A stretch of DNA of 10,394 nucleotides from Candidatus Brocadia sp. (GCA_030837935.1 JAUQXU010000450.1:1-10394); one strand, 5' to 3'. Numbered from the stretch's first letter, positions 1-6,778 are shown. Translations and numbers: made by a program. The notes: a model not told the origin generated them from the sequence alone.

Positions 1-133
1 CCCTTTCACACAAGAATCCCTTTGTTTTCGCCATATTTTACCCTATCTCTCGGTATTATTCAACGCTCTTCATTACCTATTTCCACCTGCTTTGCCTTAT
101 TCCACTTGGCTTTGGGGTGTTTCCGTTCAAACA
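1..133. other. Gene-poor end of window, possible remnants of short minus-strand frames
   Basis: This stretch follows the early stop of the DJ-1/PfpI gene. On the minus strand, the frame that starts inside the end of that gene (reading R-Y-V-V-F-E-R-K-H-P-K-A-K-W) stays open to a TGA at about position 57. It is rich in Lys and charged residues but does not resemble the missing DJ-1/PfpI C-terminus. A second minus-strand frame has an ATG at 34-32, six bases after an AGGG, and reads M-A-K-T-K-G-F-L-C-E-R before leaving the window. It could be the first 11 codons of a gene or chance. I recognise neither frame, and I see no clear terminator or promoter here. Confidence 0.25.
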
Positions 134-535
134 CTACATAGCGCCGGCATCTTTCATCTCCTGTGCCACAGACCTATAACAGGTTGCATGTCTGCCTTTT
201 AGTAAGCCTGCCGTTATGAGTGTCTGCGGTCCGTGGCATATGGCTGAAACAGGTTTGTTCTTCTGAAAAAAATATTTCACAATTTCAAGTGCAGCCTTTT
301 CTTTCCGTATAGCTTCAGGAGCCTTTCCGCCGGGGAGGATAAGGATATCATAATTACCAGGACTCACCTCCTGCAAAGTTTTGTCTACGTTTACCTCATA
401 ACCGTGTTTCCCCTTTATTTTGTCGTTCCTCATGGATGCAATGTCCACCTCAAACCCTTCCTCTTTTAATCTGTAATAGGGGACAAGAAGTTCGGAGTCT
501 TCAAAATTATCAGCGCTTATTATCAGTGCCTTCAT
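134..535 (-). CDS. DJ-1/PfpI family protein, C-terminally truncated
   Basis: The DJ-1/PfpI superfamily has a class I glutamine-amidotransferase-like fold. Members include intracellular proteases, glyoxalases/deglycases and stress proteins. The product has 133 residues. The sequence shows the N-terminal strand (KALIISADNFEDSE) with the conserved acidic residue near the active site, the L-I-L-P-G-G loop, and the nucleophile elbow A-I-C-H-G-P-Q with the catalytic Cys followed by His. The ATG at 535-533 is chosen because GGAG lies six bases upstream; an upstream TTG at 550 overlaps that ribosome site. Related proteins are usually about 165-180 residues and continue after G-A-x-Y with a V-V-V-D-G-N-L-(I/V)-T-S-R segment and a last helix. 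Here TAG follows G-A-M directly, so that part is missing. The gene is last in a minus-strand cluster, 60 bases after the amidohydrolase. It may be a decayed gene or a shortened functional form; the substrate is unknown. Confidence 0.8.
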   Translation of the reverse strand: MKALIISADNFEDSELLVPYYRLKEEGFEVDIASMRNDKIKGKHGYEVNVDKTLQEVSPGNYDILILPGGKAPEAIRKEKAALEIVKYFFQKNKPVSAICHGPQTLITAGLLKGRHATCYRSVAQEMKDAGAM

Positions 536-595
536 ATCGTTCTCCTTCAAAATAGTGTGTTTTTCGTATAAAAACTTTTTGGAATTTGTTTATTC

Positions 596-1393
596 TTATT
601 TCTCACCGGGAAAGGCAAACTTAAGTCTTCGATCATGTAACAAGTGATTCATAGGAGTCACTTGTTTATCACGGGCTTTCATTGGATAAATTTCAACAAC
701 GATTGCCTCGTCCCGATCCGATGCGGCACGATATAAGATCTCCCCCTTTGTCCCTAAAATCTGGCTGGTGCCGATGAAAGTAAGTGCTTCTTCAGTGCGT
801 TTCTCCGTCCCGATACGATTGGCGGTAATGGCAAAGACCCTGTTTTCAATACATCGTGTGATCATGGCCTGTGGACAGTAAGGCAGGACAAGGTTGGCAG
901 GATGACAGATAATATCCGCCCCTTTTAAAGCCAGGTATCTTGCAACTTCGGGAAAGAACCAATCAAAACAAATCATGATACCAATCCTAGCTTTTCCAAT
1001 ATCATATACCTCTGGTTCAATATTTCCTGGTTCGAACCACTTTTTTTCATTATAGAATAAATGAAGCTTTCTATAGCAGCCGATGAACCCATTCGGTCCC
1101 ACCAACACGGCCGAGTTATAACAGCGCCCATTTTCCCGTTCAGAAAGGCCCGCTACGATATAAAGGTCTTTTTCCTTTGACAGATTGATCAATGTGCGTG
1201 TTGTTTCTCCATCAGGAACTATTTCCGATAAGGCAAGGGTCTCTTCTTTTGACGTGAACTGATAACCTGTACTAAACAGTTCAGGCAAGACTACCAGATC
1301 GGTATCCAACTGGTTTATCTTTGCCAGGGCAGTGTCTATGTTCTCATCCTTTTTCCCAAAAACGGGAGATGTTTGTAAAAATCCGACCTTCAT
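596..1393 (-). CDS. Carbon-nitrogen hydrolase (nitrilase superfamily amidase)
   Basis: This is a cytoplasmic hydrolase of the nitrilase superfamily that cleaves a non-peptide C-N bond in an amide or carbamoyl compound through a cysteine thioester. The product has 265 residues, the usual length for a single-domain member. The full Glu-Lys-Cys triad is visible: E38 in V-L-P-E-L-F, K109 in Y-R-K-L-H-L-F, and C142 in M-I-C-F-D-W-F-F-P-E. The downstream H-P-A-N-L-V and R-x-x-E-N-R motifs are also typical. The start ATG (1393-1391) overlaps the stop of the preceding secreted-protein gene as ATGA, and its ribosome site (GAAGG at 1405-1401) lies inside that gene, so translation is probably coupled. 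The sequence resembles the N-carbamoylputrescine amidase/omega-amidase branch, but the substrate cannot be assigned from sequence alone. Confidence 0.9.
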   Translation of the reverse strand: MKVGFLQTSPVFGKKDENIDTALAKINQLDTDLVVLPELFSTGYQFTSKEETLALSEIVPDGETTRTLINLSKEKDLYIVAGLSERENGRCYNSAVLVGPNGFIGCYRKLHLFYNEKKWFEPGNIEPEVYDIGKARIGIMICFDWFFPEVARYLALKGADIICHPANLVLPYCPQAMITRCIENRVFAITANRIGTEKRTEEALTFIGTSQILGTKGEILYRAASDRDEAIVVEIYPMKARDKQVTPMNHLLHDRRLKFAFPGEK

Positions 1394-1986
1394 CGCATTT
1401 CCTTCAAGTTAAAAACGAATCTTCGTTCTTTATTGAGTGGGCTAAGGATTATGAGCGTGACCTCCGCATCAGGTTCTATGAAATAATTTGGGAAATCATA
1501 CCGGCATGTGGCACGATAGATCACAGGTATTCTGATTCCAATGTTTGCGGGCTTGGCTTGAGTATCGTTTTGCTCAGTGACCGGTTGAATGGCCTTGTTT
1601 TTATACAATAATACTGCATGATAATCCCTGGCGAAATCAGAAGAATTGCCGTACAGTACAACATGAAATGATAAAATATCGTCCACCTCTGAAATAAACT
1701 GATAGATCTGCGCTTCCGTTAATTTCCCGGAAGCCAGGGCTGCCTGTTTTGCCTCATACGCCAATACGCTGAATTTTGTGTTTAAGGCCACCCATTCATA
1801 GCCGTCAGTCGATACAACCACCCATTCACCTAAAAAGGAGATATAGTCTGCGTCTTTATTATTCTCACCATATCCAATTGCCTGTTTGATTTGTTCATCG
1901 GACAGATTAAAATATACAGCCTGAGCATTGCTGGAAAATGCAAGAAGGAGAAACATTATCCGGAGGAAAAGAAACAGGTGTCTCAT
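1390..1986 (-). CDS. Secreted protein of unknown function
   Basis: The product has 198 residues. A clear Sec signal peptide is visible: basic start (MRH, R9), hydrophobic core at residues 4-18, and a likely cleavage site after N-A-Q-A at residue 23. No lipobox cysteine follows, so the mature protein (about 175 residues) should be soluble in the periplasm or exported. It is a mixed alpha/beta sequence with one cysteine (C161) and no recurring motif that I recognise. An aromatic segment (F-L-G-E-W-V-V-V-S-T-D-G-Y-E-W at 51-65) and a basic C-terminus (L-N-K-E-R-R-F-V-F-N) stand out. No good ribosome site precedes the ATG at 1986. It is first in the three-gene minus-strand cluster, and the following amidohydrolase overlaps its stop by four bases. 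Confidence 0.75.
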   Translation of the reverse strand: MRHLFLFLRIMFLLLAFSSNAQAVYFNLSDEQIKQAIGYGENNKDADYISFLGEWVVVSTDGYEWVALNTKFSVLAYEAKQAALASGKLTEAQIYQFISEVDDILSFHVVLYGNSSDFARDYHAVLLYKNKAIQPVTEQNDTQAKPANIGIRIPVIYRATCRYDFPNYFIEPDAEVTLIILSPLNKERRFVFNLKEMR

Positions 1987-2025
1987 TTTTGTTTAATGAG
2001 GATGAATTTCAAATTAAAAGAATCC

Positions 2026-2055
2026 TTGAAATCATTATAAACATATTTTTATAAT
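2026..2055 (+). promoter_or_regulatory. Sigma-70-type promoter for the MBL-fold gene
   Basis: The -35 box TTGAAA (2026-2031) is followed after 18 bases by a consensus -10 box TATAAT (2050-2055). Transcription would start near 2062, leaving a leader of about 80 bases before the ATG at 2143. The region is very AT-rich. The best Shine-Dalgarno match for the gene, AGAGGG at 2125-2130, is 12 bases from the ATG, which is longer than usual. Confidence 0.6.
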
Positions 2056-2063
2056 AATAACAG
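2034..2063 (-). promoter_or_regulatory. Weak candidate promoter for the minus-strand three-gene cluster
   Basis: On the minus strand a consensus -10 box TATAAT lies at 2039-2034. The best -35 match, CTGTTA at 2063-2058, agrees with the consensus at only three positions and sits 18 bases away. Location favours it: it lies about 50 bases upstream of the secreted-protein gene with nothing between. It overlaps the stronger plus-strand promoter. Confidence 0.3.
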
Positions 2064-2142
2064 AATGTTGTCATCAGAGTACAGGAGAAAAGCTGTTTAA
2101 TATTTCCTTTAAATTGAACCGGCAAGAGGGATTAAAAAGTTT

Positions 2143-2904
2143 ATGAAGGTAACATTTCTGGGAACAGGCACTTCTCACGGAGTTCCCATGATCGCCTGTA
2201 ATTGCAGGGTCTGCATATCTGACAACCCAAAAAATAAGCGGATGCGTACCTCCGTTTTGGTCTGTGATAACGGATACAATATCCTTATTGATGCCACGCC
2301 GGAGCTGAGACTTCAGTGTATTAAGAACAATGTCACAAGACTAGACGCTGTACTTATTACCCATCCCCATGCCGACCACATTTTTGGCCTGGATGACCTC
2401 CGGAGGTTTAATATGATCCAACGGATGGATATCCCTATTTATGGTACTTTTTATACCCTCGATACCATACGAAAAGCTTTTTCCTATGTTTTTAATAACG
2501 AACCAGATCCGGGTGGTTATAAACCCAGATTTTCTATGAACGTCATACAGGGGAATCTGAAAATAGGCGCTTTTTCTATCGTACCTGTAGAGGCTATTCA
2601 TGGCGATGGACAGGTGACAGGGTATCGGTTTGAAAAGTTTGCCTACATTACCGATGTCAGTGAGATACCCGAAGTCTCATTGGAAAAACTAAAAGATATT
2701 GATGTGCTTATCCTGGGGGCGCTCCGCTATACACCTCATGTAAAACATTTTAACATCGAGCAGGCATTGCGTATCGTTAAACAGGTAAAACCACGGAAGG
2801 CATACTTTACCCACATGTGTCATGATATTGAACATGAAGAAGATAACAGGAAGCTTCCAACAGGCGTTGAATTTGCTTTTGATGGGCTGGTAATTGAGCT
2901 ATAA
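2143..2904 (+). CDS. MBL-fold metallohydrolase, PhnP-like phosphodiesterase family
   Basis: This is a cytoplasmic metallo-beta-lactamase-fold hydrolase, most similar in layout to PhnP, the phosphoribosyl cyclic phosphate phosphodiesterase. The product has 253 residues, a normal family length. It opens with the family strand and loop G-T-G-T-S-H-G-V-P, then three cysteines (C19, C21, C24, pattern C-N-C-R-V-C). In PhnP the equivalent cysteines help bind a structural zinc. The two-metal site is complete: H74-P-H-A-D-H79, H153 (A-I-H-G-D-G), D171 (Y-I-T-D-V-S) and H224 (F-T-H-M-C-H). H202 in V-K-H-F-N-I is a further conserved candidate. No phosphonate-utilisation genes are nearby, so the true substrate may be another cyclic nucleotide-like or phosphodiester compound. 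It is a single gene with its own promoter and converges on the lpoB end of the next operon. Confidence 0.85.
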   Translation: MKVTFLGTGTSHGVPMIACNCRVCISDNPKNKRMRTSVLVCDNGYNILIDATPELRLQCIKNNVTRLDAVLITHPHADHIFGLDDLRRFNMIQRMDIPIYGTFYTLDTIRKAFSYVFNNEPDPGGYKPRFSMNVIQGNLKIGAFSIVPVEAIHGDGQVTGYRFEKFAYITDVSEIPEVSLEKLKDIDVLILGALRYTPHVKHFNIEQALRIVKQVKPRKAYFTHMCHDIEHEEDNRKLPTGVEFAFDGLVIEL

Positions 2905-2989
2905 GTGAAGGCACAAAAACAAACCCGTATGCAAGCACAAAGCAAACCGGTTGATATTCCAATTACCTGAATCATAAAAACGATTTTTG

Positions 2990-3583
2990 TTATCTGCCGA
3001 ACAGACTACGTTCTGAAGTTTTTCGTATTTCCTCTTCGTCCGCCCATTCAATAATGCCTGTTTCCAGATGCATCAGGTTAAGGGTGAATTTATAATAAAT
3101 ATCGCGAACATCTTCAGCTTTTTTTACGATACTCGAAAAATTACCGTAGAGCATATATTCAGCCCCAATCTGCTGACCAAAGGTTGCTGCTGTAGCTTTA
3201 TTAACCATACCACTTTCACTTTGGAACTCAAACTGTTTCTCTACAGCATCTACCTTTGTCAGGTCAACAAACCGAAACTTACCGGAACGCACAATCTTCG
3301 TCCTTATAGAATCAGTAATTGACTCTGTATCGATATGTTCTAACGTTTTATTTTTAATGGTATTTACAAATATAACAGGACGGCGTTCATTGGTCACTTG
3401 AACAATGGGGGGAAAGGTAAGGAGCGAATCAACCATTTTGTTAACAATCTGCTGTAAATCGGTCGATCCAAAATCAGTTGTTGTTGTTTCGACCTTTGTC
3501 GCATCTTCATACTTTACGCTCGTAGCGCATCCTGTGATTATTACGATACTTAATCCACATACAAAATTCTTTAACCCATGCAT
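2990..3583 (-). CDS. lpoB: LpoB-type penicillin-binding protein activator lipoprotein
   Basis: LpoB is an outer-membrane lipoprotein that in E. coli reaches through the periplasm and stimulates the peptidoglycan synthase PBP1b. The product has 197 residues. The signal peptide ends in lipobox I-T-G-C19 with Ala at +2, which favours the outer membrane. The globular domain starts near residue 41 and carries the family signature: V-I-F-V-N-T-I-K-N-K-T (70-80), E-H-I-D-T-E-S-I-T-D (82-91), S-G-K-F-R-F-V-D (100-107), G-A-E-Y-M-L-Y-G (140-147) and the final E-T-G-I-I-E-W-A-D-E strand. The linker between Cys19 and the domain is only about 20 residues and has no Pro-rich stretch, much shorter than in E. 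coli. The ATG at 3583 is supported by a strong AAGGAGG at 3599-3593. It is the last gene of the operon, after ycfL. Confidence 0.88.
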   Translation of the reverse strand: MHGLKNFVCGLSIVIITGCATSVKYEDATKVETTTTDFGSTDLQQIVNKMVDSLLTFPPIVQVTNERRPVIFVNTIKNKTLEHIDTESITDSIRTKIVRSGKFRFVDLTKVDAVEKQFEFQSESGMVNKATAATFGQQIGAEYMLYGNFSSIVKKAEDVRDIYYKFTLNLMHLETGIIEWADEEEIRKTSERSLFGR

Positions 3584-3592
3584 TCTCTCTAT

Positions 3593-3599
3593 CCTCCTT
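3593..3599 (-). promoter_or_regulatory. Strong ribosome binding site of lpoB
   Basis: AAGGAGG lies nine bases before the ATG at 3583 and is one of the best Shine-Dalgarno matches in the window. It fixes the lpoB start and suggests that this last gene of the operon is translated efficiently and independently of ycfL, which ends about 65 bases upstream. Confidence 0.7.
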
Positions 3600-3664
3600 A
3601 TTTTATAATTCTTCTACTTTATCTCAAATTTGAAAAGGGAAACGCGCGTGCATCTTTAATCCAC

Positions 3665-4129
3665 TTACTCGGTATATAATTCCCGTATCTTTATTTTAAA
3701 TTCTTTAGCATTAGGATTCGGAGCGACTCCCTGCAATGATTTGGATTCTTTTCCATAGAGTATTACCGGAGTCCATGCATCGGTGTCAGGATCTATTTCT
3801 CGTCCGCTTTCTTCAAACCAGGAGAACTTGAACTGAAAATTTAGGGTATCGTTGTCTTTGTTTACCAACGAAACATGAGCCCTGAGCAGGTTTCCAACAA
3901 AATCAGACTTCATATCTACTATTTGGATATCCCGTGCTAAACTGTCGTTATTAATGATCACATATTTACTGTAAGTCGTTTGACCATCTTGTCCGGGAGC
4001 TGCAGACATAGATCCTTCAATTCCTGCGGTTGAGGAACAACCAATGAAAGATGATGCCATCAAAATGATTACAAACCCATAATAGCTTAATCCCATATGC
4101 CTCAGGGATAGTCTTGTATGGTCAGACAT
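3665..4129 (-). CDS. ycfL: YcfL family (DUF1425) lipoprotein
   Basis: This is a small lipoprotein of the YcfL/DUF1425 family, whose exact role is unknown but which is encoded next to lpoB in E. coli. The product has 154 residues. A hydrophobic segment (14-30) ends in F-I-G-C31 with Ser at +2, giving a probable outer-membrane lipoprotein; Phe at -3 is less common than Leu. After a flexible Ser/Gly/Gln-rich stretch comes a compact beta domain (about 54-152) with family features: V-I-I-N-N-D-S-L-A, L-R-A-H-V-S-L-V-N-K, F-K-F-S-W-F-E-E-S-G, and a final W-T-P-V-I-L-Y-G-K-E-S-K-S-L-Q-G-V-A-P segment. No clear ribosome site precedes the ATG at 4129. M12 (4096) is an alternative start, but the longer form supplies the basic residues a signal peptide needs. 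It sits 37 bases after the COG3014-type gene and 80 bases before lpoB. Confidence 0.82.
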   Translation of the reverse strand: MSDHTRLSLRHMGLSYYGFVIILMASSFIGCSSTAGIEGSMSAAPGQDGQTTYSKYVIINNDSLARDIQIVDMKSDFVGNLLRAHVSLVNKDNDTLNFQFKFSWFEESGREIDPDTDAWTPVILYGKESKSLQGVAPNPNAKEFKIKIRELYTE

Positions 4130-4166
4130 GATATGTATACCTACCCTTTCCGGATGCCTTAAATAT

Positions 4167-5627
4167 TTAAAAAGTTATTGATGTAGTGTAAAGTTCTGAT
4201 CTTATCCGTATCACTCTTAGTATAGTTTTGTTCTGATTCATTGAAATATCAATATCCGATGATGCCCCCGATGCCTTATGTGCCAGATGCAAACGGTGTG
4301 CTCCTTCCGGAAGACGAATACGCATAATCTGAACATCTCGTGGTAATGTTAACCAGCTTCTCACGTCTGCCCTCTCCGAAACTACATTGTAGATCGAGGA
4401 AAATATCTGTCCTAAACTTCCTGCTGAATCGTTCGCCTTCAGTTGAATAGCAGCCTTGGCTGCTGCCCTGAGGATGTGCCTGATGACCATGACTGGCACT
4501 TTTTCCTTTAACGATTTCACAGCCAATGCCTGTGCGTGGCAAATAGATTCCGTCGTACCCAAAGAACCGCTGCTCCAGGATTCAGATAGAGAAAGCGGTT
4601 CTACTTCAGACCATTTTGTATGATAAATAGGAAACGCAATAGCTAATATACCGTTTGGAGTAGGAATCGGGATTCGAATTTCCTTTTTTTGTGGAACCAA
4701 ACCATTCTCAAAGAAGACCACCAACTCTCCGGTTTTTCCATCGCCCGCACCTGCCTCACCTTTAACGGGCATGCTACCAAACCGGTAGGCATAATCTTCA
4801 TATTCCTGGTCCATTTCAAGATCTTTTGCCAGGCGCATTACGTCGCGTTGCAAGTAAGCATTGTCAGGAAATATTTGAAGGGCTTTTTTATAGTCAATAT
4901 ACGCATCGTTCGGTTGATTCAGTAGTTCATACACTATTCCGGACATATAAAATGTGTAAGCATTTTGGAAAGAGTTCTTGACCTTGCCGGCAACATCATC
5001 CATGCTTTGATATGCAGAATTAAGATTGTTATAGGCCTTTTGCGTATCAATTTTTTTGTCCCTTGCTTTTTCTTCCGCCCTGGCAAGTTCCTTTTCATGC
5101 ATTTTTAATGCTAATTCCTGTTCGCGATTGGCGCGTCTGACCTCAACGCCAGCGCCTTCAATATCTTTTTCTGCAAGATAGTTGAATGCCTGGAATTGAT
5201 ACATGAATACTTTTTCATATCCATCTCCCCTATAAGGAATGGTATTGTCATTTGCTAATAACGAGGTGGTCTGTGCCCCAACATCAGAGGCGCTTATGAC
5301 TGCCTTTTCCTCCATCTGACGAACAGCTGCTATGGCTGCCTCAAAATCTTTCATGCTTGAATCTGTATCATTCTTTATCTGTGCGATACGACCGCGTTCC
5401 ATGAGATAGAGAATTTTATCATTGCTTTTCCGATACTTGTTGAGAACTTTAAGCGAATGGTTGAACTGGCGAGTCGTGAGCCCATCAATCAGCAAATTCA
5501 TTTTAGATGTGTAAGATGTGAAAACGTTTGTAGTGGAACAACCAACGACAGGGAGCATGAAAAAGACTGAAGCGCCGAAAAACAGTTGCCTTAATCGACA
5601 TGACATAAATCTATTTCTACCGGCCAC
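4167..5627 (-). CDS. COG3014-type TPR-containing lipoprotein
   Basis: This is a large lipoprotein of the uncharacterised COG3014 group, which in several Gram-negative genomes sits beside LpoB and YcfL. The product has 486 residues. The signal peptide ends at V-V-G-C30 with Ser at +2, indicating outer-membrane sorting. Residues 35-110 are helical and repeat-like. The P-Y-R-G-D-G-Y-E-K-V-F motif (131-141) and the Y-L-A-E-K-D-I-E-G-A-G-V-E-V-R-R stretch (150-165) are typical of the group. A charged, Lys/Glu-rich probable coiled coil follows (168-200), then a TPR-like pair (about 222-272). The C-terminal half (298-486) is mainly beta, with the family motif R-A-D-V-R-S-W-L-T-L-P at 419-429. The start is uncertain: GTG at 5627, or ATG at 5606 (M8), which would still give a good signal peptide. 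Neither has a convincing ribosome site. The role is probably as a scaffold for the other lipoproteins, by inference. Confidence 0.8.
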   Translation of the reverse strand: MAGRNRFMSCRLRQLFFGASVFFMLPVVGCSTTNVFTSYTSKMNLLIDGLTTRQFNHSLKVLNKYRKSNDKILYLMERGRIAQIKNDTDSSMKDFEAAIAAVRQMEEKAVISASDVGAQTTSLLANDNTIPYRGDGYEKVFMYQFQAFNYLAEKDIEGAGVEVRRANREQELALKMHEKELARAEEKARDKKIDTQKAYNNLNSAYQSMDDVAGKVKNSFQNAYTFYMSGIVYELLNQPNDAYIDYKKALQIFPDNAYLQRDVMRLAKDLEMDQEYEDYAYRFGSMPVKGEAGAGDGKTGELVVFFENGLVPQKKEIRIPIPTPNGILAIAFPIYHTKWSEVEPLSLSESWSSGSLGTTESICHAQALAVKSLKEKVPVMVIRHILRAAAKAAIQLKANDSAGSLGQIFSSIYNVVSERADVRSWLTLPRDVQIMRIRLPEGAHRLHLAHKASGASSDIDISMNQNKTILRVIRIRSELYTTSITF

Positions 5628-5706
5628 CTTCTCGGCTCTTTTTAAACATAGGCTGTCTGGAATTATAAACCAGGCTCTCTAACGTACTAACAAACTCTAA
5701 AGTGGA

Positions 5707-6666
5707 TTACCATGAAATCGGCTTAGAACTGGAACCTGGAGTCTTTGGTTCAGTCGGTTTATTTTCGGATGATCCCTCTCTCAAACGACAAATCGCACCT
5801 GCCAATATATGTGAAGCCTCCCCCTCAATTATTTGTGCTACGATATATTTGGGCCGGATTTCGATAATTTTAATGCACCCTGCCTGAATTTCCTCCATAC
5901 CAAGGGACTCCTGTGTATCGGGGTCTATCAGTTCATCGCCGACATTGTATACATTCATGATAGTATCGACTTTGATCATGTCCTCAAGGCCGGTTGTAAG
6001 AAACACCTTATTATCCGCAACTTTAATGATCCTTGTGGGAAATATCCCGTCTATTATACCGTTAACTAATTGCTGAACCGTCTTTTCTTTTAACGTATCA
6101 ATAAATGTTACCAGTGTTGTATGGCCATGCGCAGATTCGTTGTGGACGTCTTGCAGGTTGACCTTCTTTGCAGCCGCGATCTTGCCATTTCGAGTATCTA
6201 CGATTTCCATATTTACCACCATATGCCCCTGAAACGTAGTTTTTTTAGATTTAGAGTAAAGGATCCTGGCTTTTTTCTGACTGGCCTCGATTACTTCGAC
6301 TTTTCCCAGGACAAGATATTCTGCACGAAGCAGTTGTCCCATTTTTATTGCCTTTTCAGGCAGCGCTTCCCCTGAATCTCCCAATGCAAGTTCTTTGACA
6401 ACAGCATCCGTTCGATCTCGTTCAACGACATTGAATTTGTTTGTGTTCACAAGTGCGGTGACAAGTTCGGCGGTAAACATGTTCGTCTCTTTGTCTGCCC
6501 ACGTAATGGCAATCGCCTCTTTAACCTTATGCATTTCTTTGACGAGAGGTTTATTGCCTGTTGTAAAATCAAGCACTGCAATTGACGGCTTATCTGCAAA
6601 TACGCTGGCAAACAAGATTACCTGATACATAAGCATTATCGCAACAACGTACCTGGCAATCTTCAT
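5707..6666 (-). CDS. CsgG/FlgT-like exported protein
   Basis: The product has 319 residues in three parts. There is a Sec signal peptide with probable cleavage after S-V-F-A24. A CsgG-like alpha/beta domain follows (about 27-205), seen in P-S-I-A-V-L-D-F, F-T-A-E-L-V-T-A-L, F-N-V-V-E-R-D and A-E-Y-L-V-L-G-K-V. A C-terminal beta domain (about 208-296) resembles that of the flagellar protein FlgT, with N-K-V-F-L-T-T-G, G-D-E-L-I-D-P-D-T-Q-E-S-L-G and G-x-I-K-I-I-E-I. The last 20 residues are a Pro/Ser-rich tail. CsgG itself is a lipoprotein that forms the curli secretion pore, but this protein has no cysteine at the signal cleavage site, so it should be a periplasmic protein and not a lipid-anchored one. 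Its ATG is preceded at seven bases by GAGGAGG (6680-6674). It is the first gene of the envelope operon, under a consensus promoter. No csgA, csgE or csgF genes are present, so curli secretion is not implied. Confidence 0.82.
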   Translation of the reverse strand: MKIARYVVAIMLMYQVILFASVFADKPSIAVLDFTTGNKPLVKEMHKVKEAIAITWADKETNMFTAELVTALVNTNKFNVVERDRTDAVVKELALGDSGEALPEKAIKMGQLLRAEYLVLGKVEVIEASQKKARILYSKSKKTTFQGHMVVNMEIVDTRNGKIAAAKKVNLQDVHNESAHGHTTLVTFIDTLKEKTVQQLVNGIIDGIFPTRIIKVADNKVFLTTGLEDMIKVDTIMNVYNVGDELIDPDTQESLGMEEIQAGCIKIIEIRPKYIVAQIIEGEASHILAGAICRLREGSSENKPTEPKTPGSSSKPISW

Positions 6667-6749
6667 TGGGCGTCCTCCTCATTCTCTGCTAAGGTATAAT
6701 AACACTCAGAAATTTAAAGAATAAAACTAACTGCGTGATTTTCATTGAA

Positions 6750-6778
6750 TTGGAATGATACCATTTGAATTATATAGT
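6750..6778 (+). promoter_or_regulatory. Candidate promoter for the MacAB-type operon
   Basis: TTGGAA (6750-6755) and TATAGT (6773-6778) are separated by 17 bases on the plus strand, matching the consensus at four and five of six positions. The site overlaps the stronger minus-strand promoter, so the two could compete. Its transcript would start near 6785 and carry the 6795-6822 hairpin in the leader. A TATTAT closer to the gene (6854-6859) is an alternative -10 box with no good -35. Confidence 0.35.

Noticed and set aside
1321..1611. Plus-strand open frame of 96 codons
   Set aside because: It lies antisense across the start of the amidohydrolase and the end of the secreted-protein gene. Both of these have protein-family or signal-peptide support, and the frame itself has none.
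2905..2989. Possible bidirectional terminator between the convergent MBL-fold and lpoB genes
   Set aside because: It holds only a short palindrome (AACCGGTT at 2945-2952) and an A-run/T-run pair, and no stem strong enough to call.
4276..4542. Second minus-strand frame of 88 codons inside the COG3014-type gene
   Set aside because: It is out of frame within a gene with clear family motifs, and its composition is low in hydrophobic residues and looks like a shadow.
5660..5668. TATAAT on the minus strand between the CsgG-like and COG3014-type genes
   Set aside because: The -10 hexamer is good, but the best -35 at 17 bases (TTAGTA) matches only three positions. The genes are co-directional with a 79-base gap, so a separate promoter is not needed.
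5707..6666. Curli secretion system
   Set aside because: The CsgG-like protein lacks the lipobox, and no curli subunit or accessory genes are present.
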